DNA of 64,000 nucleotides from positions 2,604,001 through 2,668,000 of the forward strand of contig HG738137.1 in the NCBI GenBank assembly GCA_000499405.2. Reading direction: 5' to 3'. Within the stretch, counting starts at the first letter, position 1. Each line of letters starts with the position of its first letter. This document shows, one piece after another, positions 12,001-24,700 of the stretch. The notes below the pieces were generated by a model. That model searched no databases. It had not been told where the DNA came from and worked only from the letters and a program-made list of their open reading frames with translations. The translations under genes and the position numbers were made by a program. This stretch comes from Onchocerca volvulus (Eukaryota; Nematoda; Chromadorea; Rhabditida; Onchocercidae).

Positions 12001-14847
12001 TATGTTCTAAGAAAGATGATGCGACGAAGTCTGGTGGAAAAGGGAAGCTAAAGTGGGAGAACGAAAAATTGAAATATCGTTTTGTTGAGAAATGATTCAT
12101 TTATATTGTCAAGCAATTTTATGTTTCCATATACCACAATTAATTTCCTTACGCCAGAAAACTTCCTCATTTGATCCCATAACCGTAATTATGGCAGGGC
12201 AGATTTACTTATAACAGAATAAGGACTAGAATAGAATAAATAAGGCTTCTGATTTCTTATCTTGTTTTTCTTTTATTTCTTGCTAAATTTGTTGCACCAT
12301 TCAGAGCCAACTACGAGATCTAGAGTCGTTGCTGTGTGCAACATTACAGTCGGTGCTGCGTAAAATGAAATCAGAAGATACCCCATATATTGGTGATGCT
12401 ATTATGCAGGGATTGCTACAGATTATGCAAAGGTATTTTTTTTTATTATTCTGTAAGCTTTCTTCAGTCCATGAATTGAAAAAAAGAAAAAAAAAGGAAA
12501 AAAAAAGCGGAGAACTTCTAGAAAACAAATCATCTTAAAATGGTGTAAAAATTAGCACAGTAGCAAAAGTATCTGAAATTTTAATTTCTCAGTGATCTCG
12601 ATATTTGGAAATAAACAGGGAGCTGGTATAATCATGATTTGCCAATTTCTATGCATGTTGAGGATTTCGAGGTCATAGTTAGATTGAAAATTTCGAATAT
12701 ATTGATATTCTGCATAACATTTGAGCTCTATTGATTCCAGAGAAACTATTTGTCAAAGGTTAAATTTTATATGCAGTGAAATTTGCAATTTGTTATTATC
12801 TGCGAAATAGTTGTAACATATTCTTATTTGGAAATTTTGTATTCTGTTTTAAAAATTATTAATTTATCTGTGTATTGACTGTGTTTATTGACTGAAGTTT
12901 CTCCATTGTTATGATTTTTAGGTGTGCTGGCAAAGAATGTGGTGGTGTCATGGAAGATGCTTTAATGGCAGTTAGCACACTTATTGAAGGTTCCTTTTTT
13001 CTTCTGGAATCTCTTTAAAAGATGATTCATACTGATTTGCAGAAATCTCAGATTCTCTTAATGCCGTAGCATTTTTTATACATCTTTGCTCGTTCAAAAA
13101 TTGGCACAGATACAACTTTTTTTTTCTTTCATCGAATGATGATTTCAGCTTTGGGTTGCCAGTTTGCCACATATTTGGATGTATTCAAACCATTTCTGAT
13201 AGCTGGCTTACAGAATCATGAAGAAGGACAAGTATGTTCGGCAGCTATTGGTGTACTAGTTGATTTATGCCGTGCATTAGAAGCATCTTTGATGCCTCAT
13301 TTAGATGAATTTATGGGATTACTCTTCCAAATTGTGCAGGTTTGTTTTTATCTATAGTTTTCTCCAAATTTCGGATTTTTTGCGTAATTTATTAATATGC
13401 AATATTTGCTTCCTCCTAAAAAGAAAAATTTAGCATGAGAGAAAATTTGAAAAAAATTCGAAAGTTCTTTTGACTACTACTTAACTGAGACGGAGTGAGC
13501 TTAAAATGCAGAGCACGAATTTTGATTTTATTCGCTTATCCACATCATATTGATGCTAACTATTGCCACAGATATCTTCATGACAAATCAAAATTTACAT
13601 TTATGGGTATTTTAATTTTTCCTTTTCTTTTCTTTATGTGGCAAAATATTTATTCAATAATTTCTTTTTTCAGAGTAATAAAATAGATCGGTTAGTGAAA
13701 CCAGCCGTACTTTCGTGTTTCGGTGACGTTGCGTTGGCAATCGGTCCTAATTTTATTCGCTACTATGAATATGTTATGGCTATGTTAGTCATGGCCCTTT
13801 CTACTGCCAAAGTAGAAGATCCGGTTAGTGCGACATGTATCAAATTTTTTTGTCACGAGTTTATAATAATGTTTCAGTGTTTTTTTTTTTTTTTTTTTTC
13901 GAATAAATCGAATAAACGCAAATTATGAATTTGATAAATGTATAAGTGTTATTTAAATATTTTTTTTTTTGTTTTTGTTTCTTTCGACACATATAATTGT
14001 TAGATAAAATCACTGTGTTGGAAAATCAAAACGACAAAAATTGCAATTTCAGGAAGACTATGATAATGTCGAGTATGTGGAACAATTGAGAGAAAGTTGC
14101 GTAGAAGCATACGCGGGTATTGTACAAGGAATGCGAACAACACAAAATAATGAACTTCAGCAGTTGCAAGATCAGATACAAAATATGCTTGGTTTAATTG
14201 AGCTCATTGCTACCAGTAATTCACCAGACTCACTGATAGGTGCAGCTTCTGGATTACTTGGTATCTTTTTTAATCGCATTTTCAAGTGTGTTAATAGCTA
14301 CAGATATTCTATTTTGAAAGAATTTACAGTTTAAATATTATATACTTTCTTCATCTTAGATGTGCATTATTTACCCTTCATGATCCGAATCTTTGTATTG
14401 TCTTTTCATTATATTGTAATGTATTTGTGAGTTCTGAATAGGCATCATACTTCTTTCTTCCACAATTATTTAACCCGAAGAAATCGGGTTATTTTTTTTT
14501 CTGGAACTAAGGCACATTGCCCCATAATTTTGATGAAAAATAAATTAGTGGTTATGACAATCCTCAGCGATCCTTTTCAGGAGATTTATTGATGTATAGT
14601 GTAATATTAGTTATAGTGTAATTTAATCATGATGGTACAAGCCGCTCAAATTTTTTAAATTCGTTTTTCAGGAGATTTGGTGACATCATTCGGTGAACAA
14701 ATACTGCCCTTTGTCGATAATCAGAATATCTCGGCGATACTGACGAAAGGACGACGAAGTAAAGCGGCGAAAACAAAATCACTTGCCCTCTGGGCAACCA
14801 AAGAGATTCGAAAATTGAAAACATCAAAAATGGAAAATCATAATTAA
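6052..14847 (+). CDS. imb-1: importin subunit beta (karyopherin beta-1)
   Basis: Importin beta carries importin-alpha/NLS cargo through nuclear pores and releases it on RanGTP binding. Nineteen exons join in phase to 884 aa (human homologue 876): 6052-6100, 6527-6585, 6848-6984, 7615-7750, 8099-8182, 8390-8569, 9046-9192, 9472-9634, 9913-10105, 10205-10325, 10823-10975, 11226-11362, 11590-11764, 12305-12432, 12922-12989, 13149-13339, 13674-13823, 14053-14260 and 14672-14847. HEAT-repeat landmarks run the full length: [59 protein letters not shown], the acidic loop SDDEDDW (residues 338-344, which contacts the importin-alpha IBB helix), [33 protein letters not shown] and the C-terminal [10 protein letters not shown]. 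No frameshift or missing block is seen, and it appears to be a normal functional gene. Confidence 0.97.
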
Positions 14848-17353
14848 AATGAACGATAAAATCGAAGTAACAGCTTTCCTGAAATCGTTAGAATGTCTAA
14901 TTGCTCATTATTGTCCTTTTCATCCGTTCCATTATTTTTATTTTCTAGGTTTTGCTTTACTCTGAAATATACTATCTGTCTGTCATTTCTGGATTTGTTT
15001 TTGATGGTGAGAGTTTGTGTGGTATGCTGCATTTGCGTTTGCGCATCGCTGTGCATCGTTTGTCACATGCAATTTTAGCGTTGCCATTTTACTCCCTCAA
15101 TTTCTTTTTTTTTTTTTCTTTTCTTTTTTTCTTTTTTTATTACAAGGATAGAATCCTTTTGCAAGTATTTTGTTGAAAGTTTAAATTTTTTATTACAAAT
15201 CCAAAAGTCTTAGTTTTTCTATTGAAATTTGTTCTGATTTATAGAACGATTCGTTCGTTATTTTCAAGAAAAGATGATGTACTTGAAAGAAATTGTCATT
15301 TCCTTCATCGCATGCAAATTCTACTCGAGAAGCAGATGATCCTGTTATACGATATTTCAACAAAACGATTAGTTCCTTACTAGTTTTAAATTTTACTCGC
15401 TATTATGATCGTTCGTTTGATCACTTGGTGCAGTGAATTCCGTAGCGTAGACGATTGAAGATGACATTTACAAAAGTTTTCTATGTTGGATATTTGTAAT
15501 TTAGATCTTTGCCTTGATGTACTTGTCTTGCCGGTATGTCTAGACTTTGAGAATATTTTTCTTCCTGCTTCTGCAATATTTTATCTCATAGCAATTGCTC
15601 TGGTACTTCGATGAGTTGGGTTTCGAATGGGATGTTAGTATAGAGTTCTAAGTTTCATAAGAACGAAAACTGAAAAATTTTAAATTCCGTTTATTTTTTC
15701 GGTTTTTGAAAATTTTGCTTTTTATGATTTTTAACAACTACATATTTCATCGAAGCATTTATACAAACCTGCTTAAATAGGTTTGATATTTTCTAGTGAT
15801 AGATATGAATGTATGTGCATTTATGTGTCTCCATCATGCTTTTTAATTTTGGTTCACCTTTTTGAAAATTGAAAGTTGTATCGATTTCTTCGCCGTTATT
15901 CGAAATCGTTATCATAATTTTTCATATAATTCAAAATTGTGAAATTTCATTTAAATAATATAATTGTTTTGTTGTCATAGATTATGCTACCATTCATCAT
16001 CGTTACGTTCCTTTTTTTCAGTTTTTTTTTTTTTTTTTTTTTTTATTTTTTATTCGTTGTAATGTAACAAGTTTTCTGGAAGTTTGTTTCATTTTTACCA
16101 TTATATTCAAATTTATTTTCTATTTACATTTTTCCATCACTTGAAAAAAATATGTGAATTTTTCGAAAATTCTGATCATTTTTTAATTTTTACTGACTAG
16201 GAAATAGTACGGTTTTAATCTACTCACTAATTTATAAAAAATCTATCAATTCTGGGTATCAAATGGAATTATCCAGAACATTTTTTTGATTGCGCAATTT
16301 TTGAAAATACTTGTTATTGGTGAGTTGTAGTATGTTACTTATTTTTCTCGCCGATTCAGAGGTCTTCGGCAATGCCCATATCTTTCGCTGCTTTTTGTTA
16401 TCATCATCGTTCATTCTTATAGTTCCGGTAGCGTTTTGGTAAGTTTTCCGCTGTGTATCTTTTTAGTTTGTATTATTTTCATATTTAAATTCTGCTCTCT
16501 GCAATTTTTTTATAAGAAAATTCGAAATTAAAACACGGTTTTTGCATTGTGTGTGTATGTTTGTTTGTTTGTTTTATTCTCTGGAAATTTTTTTTCTAGC
16601 TGTGCGAATTCGTTTTTTATTTTTGTTTTTTTATTCATATGTCCCTCCAATGCTCATTTTGTTCGCACAATTCTCCTTTTGATCTTATTTTTTTTTGACA
16701 ATTTTTATATTATACTTCTGTTTTGCAACTTCTAATCGTCGTTTCCCGCAGGTCTTCTCATCTTTCTTCCCTCTTTTTTTTCTTTTTTTTTTTTTTCTAT
16801 TTGAAAATATCTAATGGAGTAACTAATGTAATCTCTCTTATCAATTTATATATATATATAAACTTGCATTTTCTGTGTCAACAAGCTTATAATATAATCT
16901 GCTATCAACTAAACAAAAAATCTTATATGACTAAAAGAAATTTATCAAAATATGTAATCTGTATTGTTATAGTATATAAATATAATAGAAGCACATCTGT
17001 TTACAATAATATGATTGTGCTAAGCTAATTAAAGCAAATGACATGTTTGAATTATCAGAAAATGATAAAATATATGATTCTTCGAGAAATATTTTTAATC
17101 TTATCTAAAGCAAAGGACTAAAAATTTGGATTTAGACCATCCGTTAAAAATAGATTGAGGAAATCAGCAGTAAGATCAGCTATGAACTAAAAAAAAAAAA
17201 AAATTTCGAAGCTTTGACCTAATTAGGTTTACATTGTTGTTGCTAGAATTTTAATGTAGATAGAAAATAACAGATCAACGGTGCAGGAGAGATTCATGAG
17301 TAAATGGTAAAATTCTGAAGATGTAAAGAGAAAATAAATGAATTATCATTATT
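14848..17353. other. imb-1 3' region and T-rich intergenic DNA
   Basis: This AT-rich stretch follows the imb-1 stop. It contains long T runs (for example 23 T at 16,022-16,044) and a short TA repeat near 16,848-16,861. Only short, low-complexity open frames occur, and no gene was recognised. Confidence 0.5.
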
Positions 17354-18110
17354 TCAGAAGTATGTAATTGGAAGCAATTTGTTTCGACAGTACAACAACT
17401 CTTTCTTTTCCCAACTAACTCTTTGTTTTTGAGGATAATATTTACAGGAAAAGTAATGGTAATTTAAAGGAAAAGCATAGCAAAAATTTAATGGAAATTC
17501 CGGCAATTTAGAACAGTAAGACATTGAAATTGTTGAAGGATGAATTATACAATGACCTAAGCAATCTAAAATATCCAGTTCCATGGCGCAATTATAGATT
17601 ATAAATTTACAATTTTGTGATAGACAAAAAAAAATCAATCATATGACTCAACAATAGCTTGGAGTTGATTATTGATCAAATGATGATTCGCAATAAAATC
17701 CAAAAGATTCTGTGATTTTCCGATCTTGAAAATTTTGCAAAGAGATCTGTAATGTCGAAATCATCAGGCTCAGTCACCACAGCTGTGGCATATATTGTCG
17801 TTTTTTTAGGGATGAATGGTGCTGTCGAAAAAATTGAAGTTCAAAACATTCAAAAAAACCCTTCAACAGCAAACAACAGCAAACTTGACAATAGCTAATC
17901 GTTGCAGCACATAACAGTTTGAAATATCGGAATGAAATTAGCACAATTCCAATAATTTGGTTCAGAAAACAAAAGTGTGACAATTCATTAGCCATGCCAA
18001 CTGAAACAGTATTTCCTATAGCTAAAGATTAAACTTTTTTAGCGATTTTTCTCGTCTTTTTATCAGCCGATCTTGGCAATGAAATTTTCGGGCAAATCTG
18101 AAAGTTTCTG
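17354..18110 (+). repeat. diverged 0.8-kb repeat, copy 1
   Basis: This segment aligns in the same orientation with 58,018-58,871 by interrupted identity. Shared blocks include GAATTATACAATGACCTAAG, GATTCGCAATAAAATCCAAAA and CAGAAAACAAAAGTG. I judge the copies to be roughly three quarters identical, with indels. The two copies lie outside opposite ends of the palindrome. No conserved reading frame is seen, so the nature of the element is unknown. Confidence 0.7.
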
Positions 18111-19451
18111 CTTTTGAGTAAGATCATCTATTGAAATATGAGGCATTGAGTTATTTCATTCATCAAATGTGCAATGTTTATGATCTATTTTGTCTAAAAG
18201 TAATTCATATAATAGTTAACATGACGTTTGTTCAATAATAGTCTATTAGAAATTTAACGAAATGCAACAGTTGCGACTTCAAGTGATAAAATATTTCTTA
18301 ATATAAAAATACACAGAAAAATAAAACAAACAGCTTTTAATTGAGTTTGCTGAATCAAAATTTGGCATTATTTTTATGAAAGATGAGGTGAAATGTCCAA
18401 AACACTACTGTCACTTCCAAAAACGGTTATCAGCTAATTGTTTTCAGTTCTAATGATAAAGATTGAGAAACACTCATCGAAATTGATGTGAATTTATAAA
18501 ATATTTCGCTTTTCTTGACCTCTTAGCTTTTTGTTCATCACTTCTCAGAAACCAAAAAAACGTCAATTTCTTGGAATAAATATATATCATTAACAGAATG
18601 AATTATGAAACAGTCGAGCTTTTTTTTGAATTTATAGTAAGTGTATGTGTTATTTTATTTATTTTTAACTTCGAAATTATTTTTCATTTGGTGACATAAT
18701 TTCTCTACTTTTCTATTATGTCTAGCGTGATATTTTGCAAACCTAAAGAATAAATCAAACGTTAGAGAAAATGTTGCCTGTTGTTGGGTGTTAAAACAAG
18801 CCAAATTTCATGATTTTGATTTCGTTGTTTTTTTTAAATTCCAAAATAAAAATTTCATTGCAGCAACTTCCTGCAATTTTTCAAAATTCCTAGAATTCTA
18901 AGCATAAATCAGCGATCAGTTTGAGTTTTAGAAGGATCATTGTTGAAGTAGTAGAAAGAAATCCAATGATATGTATTAATTTTATGGTTTAAAAAAAAAA
19001 AAAAACATTAAAAAACATTATTAAGATTTATTTTTTCCTAAGAAGGACCACAATTCTTTGCTCTATGGGCATTTATTTTGATTTCTCAGTCAACTTGAAG
19101 TTTATGTGATTGTTTAATTTATTTCTGATATTATACATGGCGACTATTCTGTTTTTAAATGATAAAGATCAATTATTTGGTCAAGTTAGAATAATTTTTG
19201 CTTCCATTTAGATACTCGTATAGGCATTCCGATTTTAGACTGTCATTTGCATATAGCTGCTTTCATTGAGAATATCCAAAATTTTGCACTGCTAAGTAAA
19301 ATCAAAAGTCTGAAATATGAAATTACAGGACATTGTAATACGTAGTGAATCATACTCTAAAATTAGTCCATTTACAATCGCTTTAACCTATTTAAATCTA
19401 ATCGATTTAAATTTGTTTGAATATTAGTCGATGTTCTCTTTTTTGAATTCG
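18111..19451. other. AT-rich intergenic DNA, no gene seen
   Basis: This is unique AT-rich sequence up to the left outer border of the palindrome. Only short stop-rich frames are present. Confidence 0.45.
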
Positions 19452-19841
19452 ATTAAGATTTAAATAAAATTAAAATGAATAATTTTTGAATATAATTCAA
19501 CAAATAATTTCATTCGCATTTCATTTCTGAACTTTAGCATTATATCATCCCTGTAATGTTATTATTTGCTTACCTATGCTTTTGTTGAAAAGAAAAATTG
19601 AGACATTGATAGGATTAAAAGATTCACAGAGAAATTATTATCGATTCCGTGAGACTCAGAGAGTTAATGGTACTTTCATCTGAAACATAAGTACATAAAT
19701 GAAACAATAAGTGATAAGAGTCTGTTCACCCATTCAGAACTTTTTTAAAACAAACTTTCCGAAATGGGATTCTTCATGTCGGATAATAAAACGAAGGGAT
19801 TGGTGAACTGAGGAGTGTGATGGACATAGGGTGAAGTGGAC

Positions 19842-20648
19842 AGGTCAAAGATGTTAAATGATTAGCTCATATTCCGACACACTTTTGCGTAAGTTCATAT
19901 GTATCTTACCACCATTGTGCCCATTTTCCTATTTCCTCCTTGGCAGGTCTTTCTATTTTTTATCATCAAATTATTAAGAGCAGATGGGTATGGAATCGGC
20001 GGGAAGTTGAAGACATGGCGGTGAGGTCAATGTTACCTAAGTTGTAAATAATATTTGACCCGAATGTCTCTTCTTCTTCCATACAAACAATTAAATGTTT
20101 GACCTGAAGGGAAAATATTGCGAGATAAGAAGCACTGCAACGATTTCCAGAAATTTTCTTTTCAAATTTTAAATTATGGCGCAAAAATCTACTTCAGATC
20201 AGAAGGATTTTGAGATCAAAATGTCACAGAAGAGCTGATATACCAATCTTTCTGTTTATAGAATTTCAGAATCCATATAAACTATATGATTATTGACTGG
20301 TATTGCTCAGAAACGAGTCATTACCCTTTTATTTTACCTTTTCAACAATCAAATATGCAAATCTGTGGATTAGAGTCAATGATAATGTTTGTTATCTCTC
20401 GCTGTGAATATCAAGGCTTGAATAATTCCATTAAGAATACCATTATCATTCAATCAGTGCTGCTTATCATCGGTGATTGAAGGGAAATTGGATTTTTGTT
20501 TTTGTATTTCAATGATCTCTGCACTCAAAAAAATTTTTATGAGAAATGGGAGAAGGCAAAGGCGGGGAAAGATATTCAACGATTTTTTGCATAATCTATG
20601 GACTTCACTTGTCCACAGAGAGGGAGAAGTTGATCGAGCATGAGGTCA
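19842..20648. promoter_or_regulatory. cluster of nuclear-receptor half-sites upstream of NHR-A
   Basis: Exact AGGTCA or TGACCT hexamers lie at 19,842-19,847, 20,024-20,029, 20,100-20,105 and 20,643-20,648. Chance predicts about 0.3 for a span this size at this base composition. The sites survive in the right arm (about 55,788-56,593) although surrounding bases differ. Binding is inferred only. Confidence 0.35.
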
Positions 20649-21470
20649 AATTTGTCCAGTGGTCAATGGTCACTACACCATTGCAACAGGTGTACGGTAA
20701 GTCGAGGAGAATAAAAATAATAATTGTTACGTCAGGAGGACAAAAGGAAATCTCCACGCAATGCTATTGCCTTCCATTTGGATGCTACCTGAAATTTGGT
20801 CGTTTCGTTTTGCCCAAAATATTTTACCTTTTTTCTTGTGCTATCCCAAATTCGTTTCCATTCTATCTTCTCTTCCCGGATTTCTGAAAGAAAAATAAAC
20901 ATCCGTTTCCTCATAATTTGAATAAATTTCAAATAAATATTCGATAGTGTTAACTCAGAATGTTAAATCAAAAATATTTTTTAAAATAAATTTAAGATTT
21001 TTTTTTTTTTTATCTAAAAGAAATGCTCAGAAAAATAAGTGTGATCTGACTGAAAGAAACAGAATAGATGAAGCGAATGCAATAGACAAAATCAAAAAGC
21101 TTCTTTTTGTGTTCTGAAGTCAGTTCATTTCTAATTCTTTAAGCTGAAATCAGTTCCCAAACAGGTCTTCCGGAGGTCTTGGAAACTAAAGAAAATGACA
21201 ATTTAATCTTTAAACATTTCCAAAATGAAATATTTCAATAAGCCGTTTGAAATCATTGAGTGAAATTTGATGATTTAAACAATTCCAACTGAAAGTTCAC
21301 AAACGATAGTTTTGATAAAAGGAAATTTGCTTTTTCTCGGACTTCTATCGTACATTTAACTTTTGCTTGTCCCTCACATTGCTGACGTCGAACATTACTG
21401 CATTAATAGCAAGGATTGCCCTCTCTATCTATGTTGTTTACAGGTATTTTTTCATGATTTACCTATCGTA

Positions 21471-21482
21471 AGGTCAAGTTCA
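21471..21482 (+). promoter_or_regulatory. AGGTCA-AGTTCA direct repeat upstream of NHR-A
   Basis: Two receptor half-sites lie in direct repeat with no spacer, about 290 bp before the NHR-A ATG. The mirror copy is at 54,954-54,965. This could be a receptor response element, for example for autoregulation, but there is no functional evidence. Confidence 0.3.
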
Positions 21483-21730
21483 CCGATCACATCACATTGC
21501 ATCACACCTAAACCGCACCACCACGATAGATCACCCATTAACATTCAGTGCAGTGACTTGCAGCGACCCGTACATGCCTCTTAGCTGCATTATCCATAAG
21601 CAACTGCAACTGCTTCATTCTTTCCCGGTCCATATATCTCTTCCTAGAAAAATCCCAGTTGCGTCCTGAGATATCCTTAGAATTTTCCTCAGAACATCCT
21701 TCCTTTCGTCATTTTTTCTGAACTTTTTAC

Positions 21731-21732
21731 AG
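21731..21732 (+). promoter_or_regulatory. putative trans-splice acceptor of NHR-A (left)
   Basis: CTTTTTACAG ends at 21,732, 30 nt before the ATG at 21,763. No upstream cis exon is evident. The mirror copy lies at 54,704-54,705 on the minus strand. Confidence 0.45.
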
Positions 21733-21762
21733 AAATTCTGACTTTGTTTGGAAGAGAAAAAA

Positions 21763-24700
21763 ATGTTGCGACGACACGTTTCAAAAAGTCCAAACGGACA
21801 AGAGCAGAGTTCGAGTTCATTTCATATTCCAGATCCGACAGCCATTTGTTCGACGGTTAATGCCACATGTACCGGATTCACACCAATCAACAATTCTGTT
21901 CCACCAGTTTTCAGTGTCCTCAGCAATCGTGGCGCCTTTACGTTTGTCAATGATACAAACAATTATGCATCCGACAGCAATAACAGCGACAATCGGAATT
22001 TTTTGTTTCCAACCGATCGATTCAATCCATCGTTTTTGCAGCCTAACGTTTCACCTTACGCCAATGTCATCAATAATGAGCCCCGACTTCATCCTGCCTC
22101 AGCGATCTTATCAAATTCGCTTCGGCATTACAATTCAATAGGTATCAATGCGAATGGAATAACATTTGATCGGTTCTCACAACCATTTCCGGTACCACAA
22201 GGAAGCACTGCTTCTGTGATCAGCGTAGCTTCTGTCACTCCAACTATTCCGGCAGCAGGACAAACATCATTACCTCCGTTGGCTACAACTAATAATGCAG
22301 GGCCATCAGCATCACACTTTATTCCGCCACCCTTAGTGAACGATCAGCCATGCAGATATTTGCTGTCATTCGAACAACAAGCCAAAATAGCGCACGAAGC
22401 AGCGATGCATTACGCAAATTTGACGGAACATTTGATGGAACACGCGAGGAGTGCAGCGGCAGCCGAAAATATGCCATTACCACCATTACCACAAGCGGTT
22501 TTTTCAATGGTTCAGAAATACGATCAGCAGAAGGAATCGCCGCAGAATTCTCGACAACAACAAAAACAAGAAGAAGAAAAGAAGGATCTGAATCCAACAT
22601 ATCTAACTCTTGGTAACATGATTCCATTTCCGCATTCTGATACAGTCACGAGTCGCGATACTTCCGATCAGCAGCAAATATTTTCCGGACCACTTAGGCA
22701 GAAACGATCAATTACTGATTCCATATTCACTTCCGCATTCTCTGAGCCAGTGGCCAAAGTTCGACAAGTGGAGAATATATCTAATACTGACACTACCCCT
22801 TCTCGTTCTGAAAGTGATTCATCAAACAAAACAGCAGCCGAAGTTTTACCCATCTTGTCGCCGCATCCGTACTGTGCACCGACGGAAAATAACTTTGAAC
22901 AACAACAAAATGAGTTGGAAATGGATGAAAACGGAAGAAAGAATGCTGCGGAAACGGTAACAATTTGTTCATTTCCAATTCCTGACATCCTTATTCATTA
23001 TTTTAATTTTACTTTGGAAATGAAAAAGTTGTGATATGCTGAGAAATCTTTGGTTTCCTTCTTAAGCCACCTTAAATCTTTTTAACTTCTTGAATTCCGA
23101 ACTGAAATCATCTTTGTCTTACGATCGAATGTCTTGAAACAGTTGCTATTTTGTAATTTTACAACGTACACAAGACAGATTCTTTTCAGATCAATCAACC
23201 GATAATTACACCGTTACGAACGATTCAGGAAAAACAGATCAGTCCAAAATACGGAACAAAACCGGATCATTCATCTACTGCTCTTCATTTGTCGCTCACT
23301 CCATCAGAAAGATTTCCCACAAAAACCGTTCTAACGCATGAAAATACACCTAGAGATGTTGGCATAAGTGTTGATGAGACGAGTACGTCATCATTGATTG
23401 GTCCTTCAATACAGAAGTCACGACAACAGCCACATTTAGATTCTGGAATTTCGATGAGCGTAAATTCGACGGATAAATGTGAACAGATTTCTCTTGATAG
23501 ACCATCTTGGTCTAATTCTTTTACCGTAAACAATATCCTGATCGGAAATGATGAAAAAGGCGAAATTGGTGGATTAAAGCAAATAATGGAATCAACACCG
23601 GAGATATTAAACCAAACAAGAGCATTAAGTCCTCGGACGACAACAAATTTACCAGTAATGTCAGCCAGCAATATATTACCGTATCCGGCATCACAGCAAA
23701 GTACGTCCACTCTTTATATCCAGTGATAATGTTGTCGAAAATGGAACTCAAAAATTCTAAAGCATCTTGCACAATTCATTATTTGAATTTAATCAGAAAA
23801 TTCAGAGAAAGAGAAGAAAGTATGCATTTCTCAACAGTTTATAAATCAAAATTGGCAGAATTAATGATATAACTGATAGGATGTCAGAAAGATTTTTAAA
23901 ATGTTATGAATCTTTTTACCTTCAGTCAATCGATCTCAAGTTCAACTTTTGATAATGTTCCATTGTTCTGTCTTAACTTTCTGAAATCGCTCGTTTCAGG
24001 TATACAAAACTGCATAAATCAAATGGTACATGCAGCGCGGCCTTCGATTGTTCGTGCACCTTTCAAAACCATACCGCGATATAACGTAGCAACCAGCGGA
24101 ATATTGATTGCACCAGACGGACGACCAATCCCACCCGCAGTCTATAATTGTTTTGATATGCTAAGGCAGCCATTAACTTCGATGGATTCAAATCAAGAAG
24201 ACAATAATTTGTGTGCAATATGCAATGATAAAGCTTCCGGAAACCATTACAGTGTACCAAGCTGCGAAGGATGTAAGGTATACATGCATTACACGTACAT
24301 CGTGTCTTTTAGCAGCACAACGCAGAGCGATGGATTCAATTGAGCAGTATTCTTCTCTACGAGCGACGAAGAAATGAATAATTCAGTGATTCATTTAGTC
24401 GGATATTTTCGCTTGTAACGTAAATTGTTCGCCTTACGAACAATTATTAGGGAATATCCAAAGATTATCAGAGAATTATTAGATAATTTAAATTGATCAT
24501 TGGATTATTCTTCCTTTTGTCGCTGGTAGAGATTGGATAGGAGAGAACTGGAGTACTGCTTAACTGAATTGTTGAACTGCTGCTACTGTTATGTCGGTGA
24601 ACTCCGAACTCCTAATATATGAAACAAATGTACCGGTCTAAAAAAACTTCCCTTCTCTTCAAACTCGTATCGATTTCAAATTCACAGAAAATATTCCAAG

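Noticed and set aside
16547..17028. Plus-strand hydrophobic frames in the imb-1 3' region
   Set aside because: Produced by T-rich low-complexity DNA, which translates to Phe/Leu/Ile runs.
20546..20887. 113-codon frame upstream of NHR-A
   Set aside because: The mirror copy in the right arm carries an indel that changes the end of the frame to 124 codons, and an opposite-strand frame overlaps. No coding constraint is evident.
22319..22988. Long frames on the opposite strand of NHR-A exon 1
   Set aside because: Shadows of the 398-codon coding exon. They have no splice or homology support.
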